Source of the DNA: Lunasporangiospora selenospora
Lineage: Eukaryota > Mortierellomycota > Mortierellomycetes > Mortierellales > Mortierellaceae
Direction: 5' to 3'
Assembly (NCBI GenBank): GCA_015680635.1
Contig: JAABOA010000423.1
Span: forward strand, 1 to 15,291
Length of the DNA: 15,291 bases
Below are positions 8,804 to 15,291 of the stretch, piece after piece (positions within the stretch are counted from its first letter, which is position 1; every line of letters starts with the position of its first letter). The notes below the pieces were generated by a model. It was given only the letters and a program-made list of their open reading frames with translations. It made no database searches and was not told the origin of the DNA. Position numbers and translations under genes: made by a program.

Positions 8804-9939
8804 ATGGCGTCATACTACCAGGATCATAGTCTTGAAGATCCTCACCATACTCGCAAATCAACACCAGCAACCAACCAAGGCGGATATGGCCTTGGTGGAG
8901 GTAGCAATCGTCTAAACCCGGACCTCTCTTATTTCATGCCACGGGAGGATACTGACGAGGCTGAGGGAGATGGTCGGCGAAACCATCCCTCCTCGAACTG
9001 GACTTCTCCTCTTTCGGGTATTCCAAGTGCCGGAGACTTTCATAGGCTTGCAGAGTAAGGACCGATGCATTTTAAGTGGAAAACTTGAAGTTCTCGTTTC
9101 CACCCTTTACATTCATGAGATCAAATTTTCTTGGTTCTAACTTTTGTGGTTCCCGATTTAGGATGTTTGGCTCGTTCCGTGAACGGGAAGAACCGCTGGG
9201 AGATGAGCAGCATCAGCAGTTTTTGGATAATCTGATCACTCAACTCATGGACGAGGCAAACGCGAGGTAGCCAGGATTGAGTCTACCATTTCTTATCCTC
9301 TTGTCTTAGATAGCTATCTCCGTGGACTGGACACTGAACCGACCTTTCACTCGATTTTCAAAACAATTAGTGGAAAACATGGTCCTCCTCCAGCATCCAA
9401 GTCATTTATCAGGGAGCTTCCATACGTACCGACCAAGGAACTAAAATCAGGTATGTTAAAGGGCACCGCACTTGTTGTGCTAAATAGGTCGTTCTTCTGG
9501 AGATTTTCCTTTAACATTAATTCTTCTTTCTCTCTTCCATTCTGCCTTTTCCCCTAGATGAGGCTTGTATTGTTTGTAATGAGAACTTTTCGGAGAACGA
9601 CTCTAAAGCAGGAGTGACAAAACTACCCTGCAAACACTATTTTGACAGAGATTGCATTGTTCCATGGCTGGAACTTGTAAGTGATAATTCAGAGGATCCA
9701 GGAATTCATAAAAGCATGTCCAGTCAAGGAGAATAGTTCTATTGATCGAGGCCTAGTCATTCTAACTGTACATTGCTTTCCTCTCTTTTTCATCCCTACT
9801 TTAACAGCACAACAATTGCCCCGCTTGCAGAGCTGAGGTACCTTCAGATGACCCTGTCTGGATAAAGAAGAAGCGAGACGAAGAGTTGGCCAAGTATGCT
9901 GCCGAAGCCGAAATTGATGAAGACTGGATGTATTCTTGA
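8804..9939 (+). CDS. RING-type E3 ubiquitin ligase, RNF126/RNF181-like, with Asp in the zinc-ligand set
   Basis: Proposed CDS is join(8804..9054, 9162..9266, 9314..9450, 9558..9676, 9808..9939), 247 residues, ending in TGA. The start has A at -3 (ACAATGG) and gives MASYYQDH. Residues 1-80 are polar and Gly/Pro-rich; 85-125 contain an acidic helix (QQFLDNLITQLMDEAN). GPPPASKSFIRELPYV matches the GPPPA...LP linker before the RING in RNF126/RNF115 relatives. The RING spans C168, C171, C189, H191, D194, C197, C208 and C211, with the E2-facing I169 and the P200-W201-L202 motif. D194 stands where RING-H2 proteins have His. The tail is charged (IKKKRDEELAKY) and ends DEDWMYS, similar in layout to RNF181. 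The protein should pass ubiquitin from an E2 to unknown substrates. Intron 2 is only 47 nt and needs the second of two tandem acceptors (TTAGATAG) to stay in frame. Confidence 0.87.
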
Positions 9940-10480
9940 GCGGATTAAAAAACAAACCTTTAATTAAGTCCCCATGCCAGAACAAGAGTCAATGTTGGAT
10001 GTAGAACACTTTAGAATCCCCTGAATAAATTGGGACATGTTGGCTCGTGTCTTTGACTCTGCGACGCTTTGCTCTGTGAGTTCAGCGAATTTGAGATATG
10101 ATGGTCGCCCCCTTACCTAACCCCTGTACGCCAGTTCTATGTACCTCTACAATTGGACCTCCAACCATGCATCTACAATATGTATATGTATCCACCGTGG
10201 ACAAAGGATCATCATCACCACCCCCGTTTCTATACACCGGCTATTTTGATTGGAGACCTGCAGCCACTTTAAAAGTTGGCATCTCGCGAAATGTACTTAT
10301 ATTCGACAATCACAAGCTACAATGCTAATGAACAGGTGATAATATCTGATACTGAGGTTGCATACTCGATACTTTTTGAACTACTACGATTTCTTCACCC
10401 CAGACTGCTTAATCCTGAGGCATACAGTGTCCTATATACAACATTTTGGCAATAAAAACAACAGCAGCCAGCACAGATGA
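9940..10480. other. convergent intergenic region between RING and GH16 genes
   Basis: This holds the 3' ends of two convergent genes. A canonical AATAAA for the RING transcript lies at 10024-10029, 85 nt after its stop. No gene is recognised; a 76-codon plus-strand ORF at 10098-10328 has no features. Confidence 0.55.
10024..10029 (+). terminator. polyadenylation signal AATAAA of the RING gene
   Basis: A perfect AATAAA hexamer at a suitable distance downstream of the RING stop codon at 9939, on the same strand. Confidence 0.5.
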
Positions 10481-12218
10481 CTAAGAGGACATTTGAACGG
10501 TCGTCAGTCCTGATGTACGCACAGGTCGCAGGCTATTCACTTTAGGCTCAGTGAGATACGCGGCGCCACAGACGATGGAAAGCAACACAAATGTCCATTT
10601 GATAAGAGACAGAAGCGCCACTTCGAAGAACTCTTTGACACTAGTCACAACACCATGATCCCCAACACTACTCATTCGAGCCAGCTTCTCCAACTTCTTG
10701 TCGCGTGTGGCAGCGATCTTGAGTCGCCGCATTGCGTCAGGACCAGGCCAGGACTTGCGGCCTTCTTTTGAATCTCGACAATTAATCTCGACCGAGTCGA
10801 CAGTAGCTACATACTCATTTGTGTCGGCTTCGCCATAGTCTGTCTTTCCACCGGCCCATTCGGAAACATCAGGCAAGTACCCAGCATCCCAGATTGTCAA
10901 TTGGAGCTGCATTGCATTGGTAGGGAGGCCACTGCTGCCTGTAGAGAGGATCGACCGAGGCGTGTCCTTGGCATAGACGGTTCGGAGAATCTTACCGTCC
11001 ACAGACCAACGGATCATTTGGTCAGTCCATTCGATCTTGTATATGAGCTCGTGTTGAGTAGAGTCGTGCTTGAGGTCGTGTATCTCTTCATGGGATAAAA
11101 GTTTCGTATGCGCATGTCGATGAAAATTATGATGACGATGGTGCTGTTGGCTGGGTTCCAAATGCAAGTGCTTGTTTTGATGCGAACGCTCGCTGGTATG
11201 ATCATGATCGTGATCGGGTATGGGTACCCGAAGGTAATAATTGGTAATCACCTTCTTGGGGTCCTTGCCGGTCAATTCAAATGAAATCTCTTCGCCCATG
11301 GCAGGGTTGGAGAGCAGGACGGCGGTGACAATACCAGGACCAGTAGATCCCGACATGAATTTGGCAGTAAAAGTTCCATATTTGTTCCAGCGAGTCGATG
11401 AAATTGTAGCCCCGAACCCCCCTCCGCTCTGAGTTCTCACCATATCCCTAAAACCACAGGGAAAACAAAGTAATCGGGCGAAGCGGAAAGAAGCCGCAGT
11501 TAATGGTAGCACAAAGTGGCGCATTTAACATGACACTGTAACAGCGTGTGTCCCACAAAGAGTCCTGCAAGAGTTACCTCCTCACTCTTAGTTGAAGTTT
11601 GTGGTGTTTCTTGCTGACCTTGGCATAGGGCGCTATGTGGTGGAATTCAGAGACCCAGTGCGCCTGGTTGGGGTCACCTGTGAAGGCTCTCTTTGGAATC
11701 AAAAGGCTCGGCTGTTTGAACTTGTCCTTAAACGACAGGCATGCTGGAAGAGAGAAGCAGCCTTCAAGATGCGAATGCAAAGGGTCACATCCAAGCGATA
11801 TCGGGCATGCCTGCATTGAGGTGGCATGGCAGGTTCCGTCTGAAAGTCAACGTTGAACAAGATATGAGATTTTTGTCAATTTTTTTGAACAGAACTCGTC
11901 TATAGAATAGGTAATGATGAAAAAGAAAGGGCAGAAAATTCATATGGACTTACTGTTGCAACACGGCTCGTTTGCGGAACAGGGCATATGATGCGATCCA
12001 CAAAGTGAACTTTCACGCATCGTCAAGGAAGTGGTCTCATGGTGGCCTTCGTGGTTAAAGTAGCCACGACGGAAGAACGAACCATGGACAATATCGAGAT
12101 GAAGTAAAACGAAGATAGACAGAAGAACGACATTTGCCCAACGACTAGACCAGCGACGACTTGGTTGTCGAACCACTGCTGCGGTTATTGGTATGCTGGT
12201 AAGCATATGGTGGTTCAT
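10481..12218 (-). CDS. GH16 cell-wall glucanase/transglycosylase-like protein with Cys-rich N-terminus, His-rich insert and C-terminal membrane anchor
   Basis: Proposed CDS is complement(join(10481..11447, 11578..11839, 11954..12218)), 497 residues; introns are 130 and 114 nt with GTAACT/TTTAG and GTAAGT/TTCAG ends. Residues 29-46 are hydrophobic (signal peptide or anchor). A Cys-rich module follows with C73, C80, C86, C87, C92, C100 and C106, a hevein-like chitin-binding spacing. The GH16 domain begins near C116 (CFSLPAC) and shows AHWVSEF, SGGGFGATISSTRWNKYG, GSTGPGIVTAVLL, then the active-site strand GEEISFELTG (E229, S231, E233). The usual motif is E-x-D-x-E, so the central Asp is Ser. 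Residues 255-303 carry a His-rich insert. IEWTDQMIRWSVDG, MQLQLTIWDAG and EWAGGKTDYG are typical of CRH-like enzymes that cut and rejoin wall polysaccharide. Residues 452-474 are a transmembrane helix with a 23-residue tail. Activity is uncertain because of the motif change. Confidence 0.9.
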
Positions 12219-12367
12219 CCTGATGTCCTATGTTTGCAATTGTTGGTATTTTGAATGAAAGATAAAAGAAATTCTTGCAAGTGGTGCTCAGATAGAAGTT
12301 GGCGAGCAGAAAGAAGGAAAGGAGTTGCGTGGGTAAACGACCTTTCCTCTGCTCGAGCCAAGATAAT

Positions 12368-12393
12368 AAAAAAAAAAAAAAAAAAAAAAAAAA
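12368..12393. repeat. A26 homopolymer tract
   Basis: Twenty-six consecutive A residues on the plus strand. Poly(dA:dT) tracts at this distance from a start commonly exclude nucleosomes in fungal promoters; the exact length may be affected by sequencing slippage. Confidence 0.9.
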
Positions 12394-12500
12394 GCACGAA
12401 TCAGAGTGATGTCAAGAACTAGCCAATTCTGTTAGTGTTGAGACATTCATGCACGCTGTGGAACAGCTTTTTTTTTTGGCACGGAAAGAACATGTGGCTG

Positions 12501-12536
12501 GGTGCGTTGGGTGCATTGGGTGCACTGAGTGCGCTG
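12501..12536. repeat. degenerate 9-nt tandem repeat, four units
   Basis: The units GGTGCGTTG, GGTGCATTG, GGTGCACTG and AGTGCGCTG follow head to tail. In one plus frame they read Gly-Ala-Leu repeats. They lie in the divergent promoter interval. Confidence 0.8.
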
Positions 12537-12884
12537 AGTTTAGGTATTAAGCCACACTCTAGAATTTGTACCTGCAGGCCAACTTTCTTGGTTCCAAGGG
12601 TGCTGAGTAAGAAAGCACTAGGTTATCGTTTTTTCATTGGCCCCAATTACAAAGAAAAAGACATACTGCCAGATTAAATGTTGCCAGAGTGAGTGCACGA
12701 TCAGCACAAGCACAACTGTGAGGATGCCATATCCCTCCTGACTAATCAAAAGATGGTAATACCATGAGCAGCTGGACCCAGTTTGAGTAACCTCAGGATT
12801 ACCTTGTCATCAGGAAATCAATCAAGCCCAAATTCCTGCCCCGGATCATTATTAAGCCTGCAAGGGCGGTCTTTGAAAGATCCG

Positions 12885-12892
12885 TATAAATA
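12885..12892 (+). promoter_or_regulatory. TATA box of the LUD gene
   Basis: TATAAATA lies 102 nt upstream of the LUD start codon, followed by a pyrimidine-rich leader (about 12905-12985). This is a classical strong fungal core promoter layout and fits the biased codon use of the gene. Confidence 0.65.
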
Positions 12893-12993
12893 TGCAGCCA
12901 TTATTATTCCCACAACTCCATTCTTCACTCACTTCTCCACTCTCCAACCCCACTCTACTCGTACACCCTTCTTTCATTACATTCCACATCAAT

Positions 12994-13915
12994 ATGTCGA
13001 CCCGTCCAGAGAGCACCTTCGCTGACACCACCCTCGCTGCCCTCATCGAGAAGGATTCTCAGATCGCTCATCTCAAGGGCAACGCCTACTCCAACGCTGC
13101 CTCCCCTGAGCGCTTCGAAGCCACCAAAGCTGGTCTCGAGGCCAAGGGCTTCAAGGTCACTGTGGCCGAGAACAAGGATGATGCTTTTGAGAAGCTCAAG
13201 ACACTCATTCCCGCTGTAGGTTGCCATTGTTTCCATTCAGCAATTTATTATTCACCATCTTTCGTCTATCAATTCCCCGTTTCAATCAAATAGTACGGTA
13301 TCTCACTGGTCTTGTCCCGTTTTTTAATCCTTAGGGTAAATCCGTGAACGTTGCCCACAGCACAACCCTTGAGGAGGTAAGGATTTAACTATCTCAGAAA
13401 AGCGGCTAAATGGAATTTGGTTCTCAGGATACTCAACAATGTATGCACCTTTGTCTTATCGTCATTACTAGATTGGGTTCATCAACTATCTCATGGGTGA
13501 GACTCCATACGATAATGTGCGAACCAAGATCTTGGCTGAGAAGGACCCTGCCAAGCAGGCCTACCTCCGCCGCACCATTGGTACTACAGTTGACTACTTC
13601 CTCACCTCCATGGCATCCGTCACTGAGTCAGGTGAGATGGCCCATGGCGACTTCTCGGGCTCCAAGGTTGGTGGTGTTGCCTTTGGTGCAGAGAACGTCA
13701 TTGTCGTCGTCAGCTCAAACAAGATCGTCAAGGACGAGGCTGAGGCGTGGAAGCGTATGACTGAGTGGTGCATCCCCATGGCATCTGCCTTCACTCGTGA
13801 GGTCTTCAAGGCTCCAGGCACAACCCTTACCCATTACGACGTTATTCGTCAGGCAAACCCCACCAACCCAGGAAGAATCCAGGTTCTTCTCATCAAGGAA
13901 GCCCTTGGGTTCTAA
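12994..13915 (+). CDS. LUD-domain (LutC/YkgG-like) protein
   Basis: Proposed CDS is join(12994..13215, 13335..13376, 13472..13915), 235 residues, ending in TAA. Introns are 119 and 95 nt (GTAGGT/CTTAG and GTAAGG/ACTAG), both in phase 0. Exon 2 is a 42-nt miniexon. The join gives AHSTTLEEIGFINYL (residues 81-95), the conserved block of this family. It is followed by EKDPAKQAYLRR, YFLTSMASVTESGE (130-143), GVAFGAENVIVVVSSNKIVK (155-174) and the C-terminal NPGRIQVLLIKEALGF (220-235). Length matches compact single-domain bacterial and fungal members. There is no signal peptide or membrane segment, so a cytosolic protein is expected. Bacterial LutC acts in lactate oxidation; the role of the fungal stand-alone forms is not established, and lactate use should not be assumed. 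Codon choice strongly favours C-ending codons and AAG, unlike the RING gene, suggesting high expression. Confidence 0.92.
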
Positions 13916-14594
13916 GGAAGAATGACCACGGGAAACAAACACACATCTATCTACACACGTACCACTTATACTAGGAACCAAAACAATTTGTAAAATATTT
14001 GTAGACGCATGCATTCATTCACCCAAATATACAGTGCGTTTTACTCTTTTTTAAAGGACGATGCCTATGAAACGTTCATCGCAAGAATCCGGACCTTGTG
14101 AAGGGGAAAAGTCTTGACATTTTTGAATGTGCAGATGTGCGAAGCGGTAGTCCAGGCTAATGTAGTCAAAATTAGCCAGCGCAAGGAATGCACAGATGTG
14201 GTCGTGTGTGAAAAAAAGCGAAAAAAGTAAGCTAGGGGGTGGGAGATGCTAATCGACACTCGTTGTACCACAGGCATGATTACAGACTTTCGTTCTCTTA
14301 AGATCCTGTTGTGCCTGCGATGATTTGAATATTATTCCTCCCAAATCGATTGTGACTCCTCTGACGGGAGAACAATTGTTCCGTGGGCAATGGTACCACA
14401 TTATGACCTCATACTGTTCTGAGAAAGGTAAAGAAGGCGGTACTCTCATTTCTACAAGCTGAAGCTATGCGTACGTCGGTAAAGTTAGTGATGGATGTCG
14501 ATTGTGTGTGGACTAGAATTGTTTGTAGAAAGCTTAGGTAGTTTAGGCGACTGAATCTAATAAGAGCGTACTGGTCGAGACAGACTATATTGAC
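13916..14594. other. 3' flank of the LUD gene; no gene recognised
   Basis: The LUD 3' untranslated region begins here. Overlapping short minus-strand frames (14065-14277, 14249-14449) have no recognisable content. Nothing else can be supported. Confidence 0.5.
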
Positions 14595-15213
14595 TTAGGC
14601 ATCCTGGCCCTCAATCTTCACCGAATCAATGAAACCGTCAAAATCCTTCAAACGAGTGACCAATGTTCAATCGTATCGTTGTTGTTATAATTGAAACAAC
14701 TCGATATATAATCCCTGCTCCTTGTCTCGCCTTGAATATCTTTAAAAACAAAGGGATCTTAGTTTGGTCTTAACATCCCATCTTGCCGCCTCACGAACAC
14801 CACTGACGAATCTCTAATCTTTAACACCCGCCTTGCTGTACATCAAAGCAATCCGACTAGCTCTACCACAATAGCGTGAACAGGATTCACTTTGTGCTCT
14901 GCATCCTCCATCCCCCACTTGCGCTGAATATTATTTCATATCCCTAGATGGTTTTGATCAGTTCGACATGAGCGTCGGATGGTCATTTTTACTTTTTTTG
15001 GGTACTGGAAAACTTTTTGCTGAGCTCGTAGAGCAGACGCGGCTATTCGTTACTCGGCTTGAATCGTTATAATGCTATTTGAAGGAAACGGGGTACAGTG
15101 CAACCGCGAGTTGACGTCTCTGTTTGCTGTGGCAGGTGATCCACGAAATCCAAGAGTGTAGACCAAAAATTAAAATCGTCATCATCTTGAGACTCATTCT
15201 TGCTCCATTTCAT
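14595..15213 (-). other. coding-like scraps on the minus strand: possible gene or degraded gene
   Basis: Three minus-strand pieces look more protein-like than chance. An ATG frame at 15067-15213 (48 codons) begins MKWSKNESQDDDDFNFW. A stretch at about 14814-14906 reads SRYCGRASRIALMYSKAGVK before a TAG and weakly recalls the GRAExxRxxLxxAGV pattern of glutathione S-transferase N-termini. A segment ending at TAA 14595-14597 reads KDFDGFIDSVKIEGQDA. I could not join them with convincing splice sites. They may be exons of one gene, parts of a pseudogene, or chance. Confidence 0.25.
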
Positions 15214-15291
15214 TTACATTCATTCCCGAGGAAATAAAGCAGCAGTAAGTACTTTGTAGGGGCATCTACTTGGCACCTCGGCTACCCCCCC

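Larger units (their letters stand above)
12219..12993. other. shared divergent promoter region of the GH16 and LUD genes
   Basis: The two genes are transcribed away from each other across 775 bp. The GH16 side has the A26 tract (T-tract on its coding strand) about 150 nt upstream of its start; the LUD side has a TATA box. A plus-strand frame at 12435-12677 is open only because of the 9-nt repeat and is not taken as a gene. Confidence 0.6.

Noticed and set aside
12435-12677. ORF with Gly-Ala-Leu repeat
   Set aside because: Generated by the 9-nt tandem repeat in the divergent promoter; no other coding signs.
14810-14885. tRNA-like GGTAGAGCTAGTCGG on the minus strand
   Set aside because: It resembles a D-arm/A-box only partly; no B-box (GGTTCGANTCC) or acceptor stem could be found.
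1-15291. CRISPR array, insertion sequence, bacterial operon or phage features
   Set aside because: No spaced direct repeats, no transposase and no prokaryotic gene layout; the sequence is intron-bearing eukaryotic DNA.

Overview
The window looks like nuclear DNA of a filamentous fungus. Three complete protein genes and one cut by the left edge are each split by short GT-AG introns. Their products are a glycosyl hydrolase family 16 (GH16) cell-wall enzyme with a Cys-rich N-terminus, a stand-alone LUD-domain protein, a RING E3 ligase of the RNF126/RNF181 kind and an Sfp-type phosphopantetheinyl transferase. The long CT/TG/CCTTTT simple repeats, the GH16 type and the general protein flavour suggest an early-diverging fungus (Mucoromycota or Mortierellomycota). 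That placement is inference from family resemblance, not proof.

Layout from left to right. 1-1661 (minus): 5' part of a phosphopantetheinyl transferase gene, with exons at 1368-1661 and 460-639; its C-terminal exon(s) lie beyond the left edge. 1662-6573: almost 5 kb with no gene I can recognise, holding CT-rich tracts, a (TC)24 microsatellite, a CCTTTT array, a TG repeat and a few weak ORFs. 6574-7972 (plus): a decayed protein gene interrupted by TAG codons and at least one change of frame. 7988-8407 (minus): an isolated 420-bp piece of the 3' part of 28S rRNA, including the sarcin-ricin loop region. 8804-9939 (plus): a five-exon RING E3 gene. 10481-12218 (minus): a three-exon GH16 gene. 12994-13915 (plus): a three-exon LUD-domain gene with a clear TATA box. 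13916-15291: mostly unassigned, with scattered coding-like scraps on the minus strand near the right edge.

The RING and GH16 genes converge across about 540 bp. The GH16 and LUD genes diverge from a shared 775-bp interval that contains an A26 tract and the LUD TATA box. The genes do not form an obvious pathway; they look like ordinary fungal neighbours (secondary-metabolism/lysine cofactor loading, ubiquitination, wall remodelling, LUD). The most unusual points are these: a GH16 protein whose catalytic motif reads E-I-S-F-E and that carries a 16-histidine insertion next to the active site; a RING finger with Asp at a zinc-ligand position; a tandem splice acceptor that could switch that RING on or off; and a lone antisense 28S fragment abutting a decayed gene. 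I did not find a convincing new multi-gene system.
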